A stretch of 64,000 nucleotides of DNA, taken from Terrimesophilobacter sp038243605 (GTDB taxonomy: Bacteria; Actinomycetota; Actinomycetes; Actinomycetales; Microbacteriaceae). Under the pieces are notes generated by a model. The model ran no database searches and had not been told where the DNA came from. It saw nothing but the letters and a program-made list of their open reading frames with translations. The number at the start of each line of letters is the position of its first letter. The first letter of the stretch is position 1. Both the position numbers and the translations under genes were made by a program. The stretch spans positions 38,924-102,923 of the forward strand of contig JBBSQX010000009.1 in assembly GCA_038243605.1 (NCBI GenBank). Reading direction: 5' to 3'. Below are positions 7,515-14,844 of the stretch, piece by piece.

Positions 7515-8048
7515 CTACACGCCGGACTTTTTCGAACAGGTTTCGAAGTCCTTCGGCCCTACTTCAGCTCCGATAAATCCCGGGTCTGTTGAAGTAGGTT
7601 CCTTAATGTCGTAGCCCAAGTCGCGCAGGCAGTTGGCCCGGACGAGGAGTTTCGCGAGCATCTCAGAGTCAATCGTCAGTCCTTTATTCGAGGGAGGATC
7701 ACCGATTTTCGCGGAGCACTCCGGGTATGCCGCCTGGATTTCGGGGTTGTCATCGGTGATGCCTTCACCCGGCTTCGGGTCCGCAACATCCAGTCCCAGG
7801 TCGCGGAAGCACTGGGCCAGTTTGAGGTCGTAGGCGTCGCGCGCTGCGGAAAACTCGGCTTCTGTTGTGGGTTGGCCAGCGCCGCCGCTACTGCTACTAC
7901 TACCAGGAGCCGGCGAGACGGGAGCTGCACCGCTTGAGCTGCATCCGGCGAGAGCGAGCAGCAGAAGGGGTGCTGCGAGCAGCGTGACGCGCCAGTTGTG
8001 TCGGCCGCCGGTGCGGTTGGTCTGCTGCGAGTGAGTGAATGTCATCAT
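7515..8048 (-). CDS. Cys-containing lipoprotein, copy 1
   Basis: A 177-residue lipoprotein: basic start, hydrophobic LLAAPLLLLALAGC lipobox, then a Ser/Gly/Pro linker and a ~110-residue domain with paired motifs CFRDLGLDV..DPKPGEGI and CLRDLGYDIKEP. These are two C-x3-LG-x-D-x2-x-P units plus two more cysteines, suggesting an internal duplication and possible disulfides. Similar small lipoproteins accompany MacB-type exporters with peptidoglycan-binding fusion proteins in actinobacteria; function is unknown. I chose the ATG at 8048 because GGAG sits six bases upstream; an ATG at 8060 overlaps that site. It is about 75-80% identical to the neighbouring copy by eye. Confidence 0.75.
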   Translation of the reverse strand: MMTFTHSQQTNRTGGRHNWRVTLLAAPLLLLALAGCSSSGAAPVSPAPGSSSSSGGAGQPTTEAEFSAARDAYDLKLAQCFRDLGLDVADPKPGEGITDDNPEIQAAYPECSAKIGDPPSNKGLTIDSEMLAKLLVRANCLRDLGYDIKEPTSTDPGFIGAEVGPKDFETCSKKSGV

Positions 8049-8096
8049 GTGTGTCTCCATAAGGTTGGTGTTGAGTCCAACTTCATCAGGGCGGGT

Positions 8097-8142
8097 GTTG
8101 CAGCGACGTTGCGGATTGAGCAAATATTTTCGCAACATTGCG
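8097..8142 (-). promoter_or_regulatory. Shared operator, copy A (before lipoprotein 1)
   Basis: Plus-strand GTTGC-AGCGAC-GTTGC (8097-8112, an 11-bp direct repeat typical of OmpR-family sites) is followed, start to start 34 bp later, by CGCAACATTGCG (8131-8142). The same arrangement with identical 34-bp spacing recurs at 8721 and 10707. This copy has no divergent -10 because the neighbouring lipoprotein coding region adjoins it. Confidence 0.65.
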
Positions 8143-8153
8143 CTGTTGTGGCT

Positions 8154-8672
8154 CTACGCGCCGGACTCTTTCGCACACGTTTCGAGGTCCTTATCGGTGA
8201 CTTCGGCTGGGATAAACCCAGCGTCTTTCGAGGTGGGTTCCTTGATGTCGTAACCCAAGTCGCGTAGGCAGTTGGCCTGGACGAGGAGTTTCGCAAGCTG
8301 CTCGGCATCGATCGTCAGTCCTTTATTCGAGGGGGGGTCACCGATTTCTGTGGAGCACTTCGGGAATGCCGCTTGGATTTCGGGGCTGTATTCGGTGATG
8401 CCTTCACCGGGCTTCGGGTCCTTGACATCCAGTCCCATATCGCGGAAGCACTGGGCCAGTTTGAGGTCGTAGGCGTCGCGCGCTGCGGAAAACTCGGCTT
8501 GTGTTGTGGGTTGGTCGGCAGCGCCACCAGGAGTCGGTGAGACGGGAGCTGCACCGCTTGAGCTGCATCCGGCGAGAGCAAGCAGCAGTAGGGGTGCTGC
8601 GAGCAGTGTCACACGCCAGTGGTGACGGCCGCCGGTGCGGTTGGTCTGCTGCGAGTGAATGAGTGTCAACAT
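8154..8672 (-). CDS. Cys-containing lipoprotein, copy 2
   Basis: A 172-residue paralogue of the next gene with the same lipobox (LLALAGC), a shorter Gly/Ala linker, and the same CFRDMGLDV..DPKPGEGI and CLRDLGYDIKEP motifs. It starts at the ATG at 8672 with GGAG upstream. The duplication includes the promoter, leader and ribosome site: the sequence upstream of the two genes is nearly identical for over 100 bases, so the tandem copy is recent and each gene keeps its own operator. It is likely a surface-anchored sensor or cargo partner of the MacB-type exporter and/or the two-component system (inference). Confidence 0.75.
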   Translation of the reverse strand: MLTLIHSQQTNRTGGRHHWRVTLLAAPLLLLALAGCSSSGAAPVSPTPGGAADQPTTQAEFSAARDAYDLKLAQCFRDMGLDVKDPKPGEGITEYSPEIQAAFPKCSTEIGDPPSNKGLTIDAEQLAKLLVQANCLRDLGYDIKEPTSKDAGFIPAEVTDKDLETCAKESGA

Positions 8673-8720
8673 GTGTGTCTCCATAAGGTTGGTGTTGAGT
8701 CCAACTTCACCAGAGCGGGT

Positions 8721-8777
8721 GTTGCAGCGATGTTGCGGATTGAGCAAATATTTTCGCAACATTGCGCTGCCTAGACT
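8721..8777. promoter_or_regulatory. Shared operator, copy B, with divergent promoter for the histidine kinase
   Basis: GTTGC-AGCGAT-GTTGC (8721-8736) and CGCAACATTGCG (8755-8766) repeat the copy A layout. Facing right, TAGACT (8772-8777) is a -10-like box starting 17 bases after the start of the GCAAC element. The same element-to-box distance holds at copy C. It therefore serves lipoprotein 2 leftwards and the kinase operon rightwards and is the expected binding site of the OmpR-type regulator at 10796. Confidence 0.65.
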
Positions 8778-8809
8778 GGAACACCTCCCCGTCCACGAAG
8801 GAAATGACC

Positions 8810-8866
8810 ATGGGTTCACCATTCGAAAAGAACGACGCCGTCAAAGGTAAAGCCGAGCGCCCATGA
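8810..8866 (+). CDS. 18-residue leader ORF coupled to the histidine kinase
   Basis: ATG at 8810 is preceded by AAGGA with about eight-base spacing; the frame encodes MGSPFEKNDAVKGKAERP and stops at TGA overlapping the kinase ATG (ATGA at 8863-8866). The kinase ATG itself has only weak ribosome-site sequence, so its translation may depend on this leader through coupling. No family is recognised. It may be a regulatory leader rather than a working peptide. Confidence 0.45.
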   Translation: MGSPFEKNDAVKGKAERP

Positions 8867-9984
8867 AAAAGGAGCCGTCTTTTGTGGGGCGCTCAGGTCG
8901 CCGCCGTGCTGGGCTGTCCGTCAGGGTTCAGCTGACCCTGAGCTACGCCATCTTCGTCGTCGTGGTCGGCATCGCCTTCTTCGTGGTGGGGTTCCTGGTT
9001 CTGCGTTTTATCCCGGGCGGCTACCTCCAGCTGGAAGACGGAGGATACGTCCCGGGCCGGTCGGATCTGCTCAAGGTGTACGTGAAGTACACGGTGTGGG
9101 CACTGTCGGCGCTGTCCGTACTGGGGCTCGGGGGCGGATGGATTCTTGCCGGGCGTATGCTCAAGCCCCTCACTCGCATTACCGCGACCGCGCGCTTGGT
9201 TCGCGACGGATCACTCGACCATCGCATCCACATGCCGGGTCGCAAGAATGAACTTGCTGATCTTGCGGACCTGTTTGACGAGATGCTCGACCGGCAGCAG
9301 GCCGCGTTCGAGGTGCAGGAACGGTTCGCCGCCAACGCCTCCCATGAACTGCGCACCCCGCTGGCCGTGACGGCAACACTATTAGAGGTCGCGTTGCGGA
9401 ATCCGCACGGGCAGGACTACCCCGCCCTTCTCGAGCGACTCCAGATAACCAACAACAGAGCAGTTGCGCTCACAGAGTCGTTGCTTCGCCTCGCCGACGC
9501 GAACGAGGTTGGGGCCGTCGCCCAGCCCGTTGCGTTAGACAGCATTGTGGTCACGGCAATCGAGGAGAACGCCATCGAGGCCGTTGAACACAACGTCGCC
9601 ATCACGGCGCAGCTCGAGGCCGTGACCGTGATCGCTGACGTGGCACTCCTTCACCAACTCGTCGTCAACCTTGTGCAGAACGCTATCCGGCACAGCGGCA
9701 ACCCGGGCAGTGCCATCTTCACGACAAGCTCAGACCGCCGGCGACAGGTGGCCACCTTGCGCGTCGAAACCTCTGGCAGCGCCGTCGATGCCGATACCGT
9801 CTCCCGACTCGCCGAACCGTTTCTTCGCGGCACGGGGAGGATAGCGACCGGGCAGAAAGGTCATGGTCTTGGCCTAGCGCTGGTTCAGCGCATTGCCGAA
9901 GTGCACGGCGGTTCCCTCCACATCGCGCCGCGCGGCGGCGGAGGGGTTATTGTGATGGTCGAGCTACCCGCCGTCAATCACTAA
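8863..9984 (+). CDS. VanS-like membrane sensor histidine kinase
   Basis: A 373-residue kinase. TM1 spans about 22-48, a short ~25-residue extracytoplasmic loop (GGYLQLEDGGYVPGRSD) follows, TM2 about 74-95, then HAMP (RMLKPLTRI..LADLFDEML). The H-box NASHELRTPLAV carries phospho-acceptor His161; the N-box is VNLVQNAIRHSG and the G-box GHGLGLALVQRI. The tiny sensor loop suggests it senses within or at the membrane, or through partner lipoproteins. Its cognate regulator at 10796 is separated only by the opposite-strand carboxypeptidase gene. It has its own promoter facing the shared operator, which suggests autoregulation. Confidence 0.88.
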   Translation: MKKEPSFVGRSGRRRAGLSVRVQLTLSYAIFVVVVGIAFFVVGFLVLRFIPGGYLQLEDGGYVPGRSDLLKVYVKYTVWALSALSVLGLGGGWILAGRMLKPLTRITATARLVRDGSLDHRIHMPGRKNELADLADLFDEMLDRQQAAFEVQERFAANASHELRTPLAVTATLLEVALRNPHGQDYPALLERLQITNNRAVALTESLLRLADANEVGAVAQPVALDSIVVTAIEENAIEAVEHNVAITAQLEAVTVIADVALLHQLVVNLVQNAIRHSGNPGSAIFTTSSDRRRQVATLRVETSGSAVDADTVSRLAEPFLRGTGRIATGQKGHGLGLALVQRIAEVHGGSLHIAPRGGGGVIVMVELPAVNH

Positions 9985-10033
9985 AAACGCCCGGAATTGC
10001 GATGTGTCGCTTGCGTGACGTGGAGGGAAAGTG

Positions 10034-10645
10034 TCATCCGACGGCATTGCTTTTTGGCGTAGGGCAGGTGCCGCCGGGGTCAATTGCGAGCTCGAAATGC
10101 CACATTTCGTTGCCATAGGTTTGGCATAGCCCGTAGTCGGTGCCGTGCTGCTGAAGCCAACTGTCGGCGTCGGTGTAGCCGATGTCTACCGCGTGCCCGG
10201 TGACGTGGGAGGAAACCTCTGGCGTACTCACCCATTTGAGTGCCTCTTCGAGACTGCCGTACTTCACAACCGCGTCATCGAGGAGTCCCTGCTGGTACGC
10301 CACGCTTCTCCACCCGGAGGAGACAACCATCTCCACCCCGTCTTCGCCCGCCGCTTCTGTGGCTGCTTGAACGGCCGCACGCAATTCTGGGTCGAGGTTG
10401 GCGACGGCAGGCAGGTGCTCGTCGAAAATAGATACCGACTCACCGTCGGGGATATATCCCTCTTCAGCGGATTCAGTGCTGCTGTTCGATGGGGAGGAAA
10501 GATCGTTAATGATGGCGGGCAGGTCGACGCCGCTCTTGGCAGCAGCGCACGCAGCCACGCCGAGGCCAAGCGTGACGACAAGGCCAACAACGGCAAGGGT
10601 TCTGCGCAGTCCGTGTGTGCGTGTGCGGCGAGTGTGGTGATCCAT
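10034..10645 (-). CDS. D-Ala-D-Ala carboxypeptidase lipoprotein (VanY-like, peptidase M15)
   Basis: A 203-residue M15B peptidase. The start at 10645 (MDHHTRRT) has GGAAGGA close upstream. A basic N-terminus and hydrophobic stretch end in a lipobox-like GVAAC, so it is probably an anchored lipoprotein. The zinc motifs are complete: SSGWRS, SSHVTGHAVDIG (S-x-H-x2-G-x-A-x-D) and EMWHFE. VanY-type enzymes remove the terminal D-Ala from peptidoglycan pentapeptide, lowering glycopeptide binding or trimming cross-links. It sits between the kinase and regulator genes on the opposite strand and has the same operator as the lipoproteins, so it is a likely target of the two-component system. Confidence 0.88.
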   Translation of the reverse strand: MDHHTRRTRTHGLRRTLAVVGLVVTLGLGVAACAAAKSGVDLPAIINDLSSPSNSSTESAEEGYIPDGESVSIFDEHLPAVANLDPELRAAVQAATEAAGEDGVEMVVSSGWRSVAYQQGLLDDAVVKYGSLEEALKWVSTPEVSSHVTGHAVDIGYTDADSWLQQHGTDYGLCQTYGNEMWHFELAIDPGGTCPTPKSNAVG

Positions 10646-10706
10646 GATGTCCTTCCGAGAGCCGCCGGATGAACCGGTGGTAAGGAACAACTTCATCAGT
10701 ACAGGT

Positions 10707-10763
10707 GTTGCGGCAACGTTGCGTCGGGACTAAACATTTCTGCAACATGTCGCGACCTAAACT
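10707..10763. promoter_or_regulatory. Shared operator, copy C, between VanY-like gene and response regulator
   Basis: GTTGC-GGCAAC-GTTGC (10707-10722), then TGCAACATGTCGCG beginning at 10741 (again 34 bp), then a rightward -10-like TAAACT (10758-10763) 17 bases after the start of the GCAAC element, as in copy B. Flanking identity with copies A and B (CTTCA[TC]CAG) extends towards the leftward gene. The conserved spacing in an otherwise diverged region argues for function. Confidence 0.65.
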
Positions 10764-10795
10764 GAGATTCCGCGGACGACCCAGAGGAGACGACC

Positions 10796-11488
10796 ATGCG
10801 CGTACTGATCGTCGAAGACGAGGTCTTCCTCGCCGAGGCGTTACAAGCCGGGCTAAGCCAGGTGTCGATCGCCGCGGACATCGCGTTCGACGGAGATGAC
10901 GCGCTCGAACGCGTCACGGTCAACGATTACGACGTGATCGTGCTCGACAGAGACATCCCTGGAACCCATGGCGACGATGTGTGCGCGATCGTTTCGCGCG
11001 ACCACCCGACGGTGCGGGTGTTGATGTTGACGGCGGCGGCTCGACTGCAGGATAAGGTCAATGGTTTTGAGCTCGGCGCCGATGACTACCTCACGAAACC
11101 GTTTGCGCTCGAAGAACTCATCGTGCGGCTGCATGCCCTCGCTCGGCGACCCGCCGCGGCATCCGCACCCGTTCTCGAATTCGCCGACGTGCGGCTTGAC
11201 CCCTTCCGCCAGGAGGCCTATCGTGCCGGTCGCTATCTCAAGCTCACCCGCAAACAGTTCGCCGTTCTTCAGCTTCTGATGCAGGCGGGTGGCGGCGTCG
11301 TCAGTGCCGAGACGTTGCTGGAGAAGGCGTGGGATGAAAACGCTGACCCTTTCACCAGCGCACCACGGGTAACAATGTCCACCCTTCGCAAAGCACTCGG
11401 ATCGCCTGACCTTATTACCACCGTCTCTGGGGCCGGATACCGACTGCAGGAGTCGCCCTCGAAACACCAGCCGTCACCGACCCCGTAG
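10796..11488 (+). CDS. OmpR/VanR-family response regulator
   Basis: A 230-residue regulator with GAGGAG six bases before the ATG. The receiver domain (1-~115) has the acidic pair EDE, phospho-acceptor Asp51 in VLDRDIPG, Thr in MLTAAA and Lys in LTKPF. The C-terminal ~100 residues form the winged helix (LKLTRKQFAVLQLLMQAGGGVVS.., VSGAGYRL). It is the partner of the kinase at 8863 and presumably binds the GTTGC-N6-GTTGC boxes, including those before itself and the kinase. The order kinase, opposite-strand carboxypeptidase, regulator is unusual, since such pairs are normally adjacent. Confidence 0.9.
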   Translation: MRVLIVEDEVFLAEALQAGLSQVSIAADIAFDGDDALERVTVNDYDVIVLDRDIPGTHGDDVCAIVSRDHPTVRVLMLTAAARLQDKVNGFELGADDYLTKPFALEELIVRLHALARRPAAASAPVLEFADVRLDPFRQEAYRAGRYLKLTRKQFAVLQLLMQAGGGVVSAETLLEKAWDENADPFTSAPRVTMSTLRKALGSPDLITTVSGAGYRLQESPSKHQPSPTP

Positions 11489-11504
11489 TAGGACATGTCC
11501 CACT

Positions 11505-11648
11505 TCACGGACTGCTGGAGTTCGGCAGCGTTGCGGCGGCCAGCGCATCGACCGCTGCGGCGATACCGCGCTGCGGCAGCGGCAGGCTGGCGATGTATGC
11601 GAAGACAGGTTTGTCACCGACTGCTGCTTGTGACGTTACTGGGCACTT
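11505..11648 (-). pseudogene. Fragment of a DUF1801-like protein
   Basis: On the minus strand VFAYIASLPLPQRGIAAAVD followed by ALAA resembles the first helices of DUF1801 (YdhG-like) proteins, but only about 40 residues remain before the stop at 11505. The upstream part runs into the right copy of the 45-bp repeat. It has no start with a ribosome site. Probably gene debris at the edge of the repeat-bounded block. Confidence 0.4.
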
Positions 11649-11660
11649 TGCTGCGCTGAC

Positions 11661-11705
11661 CGATCCCTTTCGGAAAGGTGTGGCGTCTCGCAGCACGTTC
11701 CGCTT
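11661..11705. repeat. Right copy of the ~45-bp direct repeat
   Basis: This copy matches 4124-4169 in the same orientation, 27 bases being identical (11679-11705). It follows the response regulator by about 170 bases. Confidence 0.7.
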
Positions 11706-11838
11706 CCGGGCAGCCGTTCGAGTCAAATAGCGCGACGATCGATCGCCCAAGACGGTATGAAATACCGTCCGCTGATCGCCCCCTTCTGACTCAACATTGA
11801 CGCGTTCGACTCGTGATAAAACTCGTTCCTGTACTGTC

Positions 11839-11890
11839 GTTCCGGGCTTCGTGTTCCGGGCTTCGTGTTCCGGGCTTCGTGTTCCGGGCT
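11839..11890. repeat. 14-bp tandem repeat, about 3.7 copies
   Basis: GTTCCGGGCTTCGT occurs three times in full (11839, 11853, 11867) plus a 10-base partial copy at 11881. The unit is not a multiple of three, so copy-number change would shift any frame reading through it. The GTG at 11865 that opens the downstream gene lies inside the array. Slippage could therefore alter the start of that gene. Confidence 0.85.
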
Positions 11891-12812
11891 CGAGCGACTA
11901 GTCTTTGAAGTCGTGCGTGAGACGTTTACGGGTTTATTTTCCGAGCTGGGTGGCTTCGTATTGATGGATGCCGTTCGCCTCGCCCAGGTTTTCAGGGGCA
12001 CGGTGGACCTCGCGACGGCGTTCGCCACTTCCGCTGCCGGTGATGAGGTCGTAGACGCGGGAATCGCTATCCCAATGACAGTTGAGCAGGATGGCAACTA
12101 CTCAGTGACCATGCAGACCAACGCAGAACACGGTGCCGAAGGACCTAATCGCTGTTGGGCGTTGTACCTGTCCACTGGCGAGGTGACATTAGCCCGCATG
12201 GGCGACCTATATCACTGGGACGCTCAATCGGCTAGACATCGTCGCCTGCGGCTACCCGCCGGGTGGTACGTGATGAATGCGACGGTGAGTGGGGTTCCAC
12301 TTCTTGGAGACACGGATGACGGTGATGACTTCCAGCTGACCATCACACTGACGCCGTCCCAAAGCAGGCCGGACTGTCACGGACCGCTTGACGCGCAGCT
12401 TTCGCCCGATCGAACACGACGGACGCCTGGAATGCTGTCAATCTGGACAGCATCAGGAGTTCCCGATGACGAAGTCGCTAATGCTGTCAAGCGGGACTAT
12501 CCGCCGCACGCTGCAGCCTCGAACCGATTCTCGGTGGAAAGCGGCATCGGCTGGTACGACGAAACGAACACCGACCTGATATTCGCGCCTGACGTACCGA
12601 GTCTGATAAAAAAGGCGCCGCACGACATCTCGGTCACTGATGCGTTGGGGACGGTACTGCGTGCCCAACCATGCGTTGGAGCTTTCTACGTGATTTATGA
12701 CTGCGACGCCGCGGACATGCTGGCAACCTGGAATCTTCACCTTTGCAGGCACCTTCCCGTTCCGCCGCGACCAGGCGTGAGCATCCTGAAAATGGCCAGC
12801 AAGATGAATTGA
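11865..12812 (+). CDS. Putative immunity protein with Imm22-like C-terminal domain
   Basis: Up to 315 residues. The C-terminal ~120 residues (MLSIWTASGVPDDEVANAV.., IGWYDETNTDLIF.., AFYVIYDC) resemble Imm22, an immunity family of polymorphic toxin systems, marked by an SIW start and a YDE motif. The first part (about 35-165) is beta-rich (IAIPMTVEQDGNYSV.., LRLPAGWYVMNATV) and not recognised; it may be a second immunity-like domain. No toxin gene is adjacent. The start is uncertain: GTG at 11865 lies in a tandem repeat, GTG at 11913 and ATG at 11964 are alternatives, and none has a good ribosome site. The Imm22 call is moderate. Confidence 0.5.
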   Translation: MFRASCSGLERLVFEVVRETFTGLFSELGGFVLMDAVRLAQVFRGTVDLATAFATSAAGDEVVDAGIAIPMTVEQDGNYSVTMQTNAEHGAEGPNRCWALYLSTGEVTLARMGDLYHWDAQSARHRRLRLPAGWYVMNATVSGVPLLGDTDDGDDFQLTITLTPSQSRPDCHGPLDAQLSPDRTRRTPGMLSIWTASGVPDDEVANAVKRDYPPHAAASNRFSVESGIGWYDETNTDLIFAPDVPSLIKKAPHDISVTDALGTVLRAQPCVGAFYVIYDCDAADMLATWNLHLCRHLPVPPRPGVSILKMASKMN

Positions 12813-12982
12813 CACAAGATGGAGACATGCAACTGGTTCCGCCTCCGGGCACTCGGTAAGAACGCGCCTTCTCGGGAGCCTCAAAAGTTAGCGACCGGCA
12901 ACGTAATCGTGACGCCTCGCCCAACACGAACCGCTTAGTTATTCTGCCCGGTTCGGTTCGGCGATGGTCAGCCCTCCACGAG

Positions 12983-13028
12983 AACAGGGCGGACCGGATG
13001 CCGAAGCACCCGACCCGCCCTGTTTTCT
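12983..13028. terminator. Strong rho-independent (bidirectional) terminator
   Basis: Stem AACAGGGCGG (12983-12992) / CCGCCCTGTT (13015-13024) with a nearly paired inner stem (CGGATGC-CGAA-GCACCCG) and TTTTCT on the plus side. It ends the minus-strand peptide-transporter operon and could also stop readthrough from the immunity-like gene. Confidence 0.85.
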
Positions 13029-13043
13029 AAAGAAGGTCAGACC

Positions 13044-14747
13044 CTACTTCTCCCAACCCATGTTCTCGACGGGCTGCACGCCGAAGAGGTCAAGACCAAC
13101 GTAGGGCTCGGGCGTAAGGTTTGCGAGCCCTTCCTTGGCGGTCCAGATTTCTGGTCCGTTGTACATCGGGAAGATGCCCCAGGTCTCGGCGAAGATCTCG
13201 GCCTCGAGCTTCATCGCCTCGGTGGTCTGAGCCTTGGGGTCAGAGATCGTTTCGAGCTGCTCGTGGATCTTCTTGTCGATCTCAGGGGTTCCCGTTCCCG
13301 AGAGGTTCAGCCCACTGTCGGAGCAGTACAGCTGGCAGAACCAAGCCGCACCGAAGGAGTCAGAGGCGGTGAAGCGTAGTGAGAAAATGTCCCAGTTCTT
13401 TGTGGTGTAGTCGGTTGAGAAGTCCTGAGGCGAACGCGTGTCGATCGTGACATCAAAACCGGCGGCCTTCAGCTGCTGCTGCATAGCCTTGGCGCTAGCC
13501 TCCTGCACGGGGTCGTCGCTGAAGATGGGGTAGGTCACCGCAAGTGTGACGCCATCCTTCGCGCGAATTCCATCTGCGCTCTCAGTCCAACCGGCGTCGT
13601 CAAGCAGTGCCTTTGCACCGTCGAGGTCAAACTTATAACCGGCCTCCTTGAGAGAGTCACTGTAGCCGGGCTGGAAGGAGTAAAGCGTGAACGAACCAGC
13701 GGGATCCTCTTCATAGTTCAGCCCGTTCCAGACGACCTTCTTCTGCTGCTCCACGTCAATCGCCATGAAGAATGCTTTGCGAACATTGATGTCCTTGAAC
13801 TGCGGCTTGTCGGCATCAACCTGCAGAAGCGTGTTGGCTGTCTGCTGAGCCCGGTATGTTACGACTCCCTTCATATCCTTAACCTGCTCGAGGCGGTCCT
13901 TGGTATTGGTGCTCGCCATGTCGATCTCGCCATTCTTGAAAGCGTTGATCGATGCTGCGCGGTCCAGCTGACGGAAGGTCACCTTGTCGAGCAGTGGTTT
14001 CTCGCCCCACCAATTTTCGTTTGGCTCAAACACCACGGTTCCACCATTGATGTCGTAGTTACTGAGCTTGTAGGGCCCCGCGCCCCACTCAGCATGCGGG
14101 TTCTCAATGAACCCCTCGTTGAAGATCTCGGGCGTGTTCACGTGGGGGTTGAGCACCGTGGTGAAGAGCATCTGGGGCCACGCGAATTCACCCTTGAATG
14201 TGACGACGACCTGCTTATCTGTCTCGCCCTTAGTGACCGACGCGATCTCCTTGTAACCATCGGTAGCGTTGGGACTGTAACCCTCTTCGTAGGAGCGGTT
14301 GGCGATCCAAGTCGCCTCGAACGCCGTCCAGTCGATGGGCGCTCCATCGTTCCATACTGCCTTGTCGTTAATTGTGAAGTTTACGAAGGTCTTGCCGTCG
14401 GCGGTTCCGAACTCCCAGTTATCGAGGTATGCATCGTTCTTGTAGGGCGTTCCATCCTCTTCCATGAGGAGAATCTGCGGGGTGTACCACGTAGCGAGGC
14501 GCGAAGTATCTGCGCTCGCGTCGCCGTTGAGGGGGTTCATCTGCGGGGTGATCTCCGTGATCGGGAAGACCACCTCGCCACCTTGCCGAAGGTTCTCGCG
14601 CGGTTGGGGATTGTAGTCGGCGGCCGAGACAGCAATGGCGCCTTCGCCACTACTGCCGGGGTCATTGCCCGCGGTGCAACCGCTGATAACGAGGGTGAGA
14701 GCACCGCCGAGTGCGATAATTCCAAGCAGCTTGTTGTGCTGGTTCAT
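13044..14747 (-). CDS. Oligopeptide ABC transporter substrate-binding lipoprotein (family 5)
   Basis: A 567-residue extracytoplasmic binding protein. The signal ends in the lipobox LVISGC. The SBP_bac_5 fold is visible: GGEVVFPITEITPQMNPLN near the start, the domain hallmark WNDGAPIDWTAF.A (like W-x-DG-x-P-x-TA), and the repeated DLDGAKALLDDAGW segment near residue 380. It captures peptides, or possibly other amide compounds, outside the cell and delivers them to the permeases encoded upstream. It is the last gene of the transporter operon, 97 bases after the ATPase gene, and precedes a strong terminator. Confidence 0.92.
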   Translation of the reverse strand: MNQHNKLLGIIALGGALTLVISGCTAGNDPGSSGEGAIAVSAADYNPQPRENLRQGGEVVFPITEITPQMNPLNGDASADTSRLATWYTPQILLMEEDGTPYKNDAYLDNWEFGTADGKTFVNFTINDKAVWNDGAPIDWTAFEATWIANRSYEEGYSPNATDGYKEIASVTKGETDKQVVVTFKGEFAWPQMLFTTVLNPHVNTPEIFNEGFIENPHAEWGAGPYKLSNYDINGGTVVFEPNENWWGEKPLLDKVTFRQLDRAASINAFKNGEIDMASTNTKDRLEQVKDMKGVVTYRAQQTANTLLQVDADKPQFKDINVRKAFFMAIDVEQQKKVVWNGLNYEEDPAGSFTLYSFQPGYSDSLKEAGYKFDLDGAKALLDDAGWTESADGIRAKDGVTLAVTYPIFSDDPVQEASAKAMQQQLKAAGFDVTIDTRSPQDFSTDYTTKNWDIFSLRFTASDSFGAAWFCQLYCSDSGLNLSGTGTPEIDKKIHEQLETISDPKAQTTEAMKLEAEIFAETWGIFPMYNGPEIWTAKEGLANLTPEPYVGLDLFGVQPVENMGWEK

Positions 14748-14844
14748 TCCGTTCCTTACTTTGTGGGTTTGGATGTGGGAAGACTAACTGTGGAATTGAA
14801 CCTTGCCCCCCGAGTGGGGGTAATAGTTACTGAGCCGATACGTT

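Noticed and set aside
8720..8770. Reading GTTGC/GCAAC elements as an ordinary terminator hairpin
   Set aside because: GTTGC and GCAAC could pair, but the same layout with exactly 34-bp spacing sits before three genes and adjoins -10-like boxes, so it is read as an operator.
11839..11890. Possible CRISPR remnant or iteron origin
   Set aside because: Head-to-tail 14-bp copies without spacers and no replication gene nearby; simple tandem repeat.
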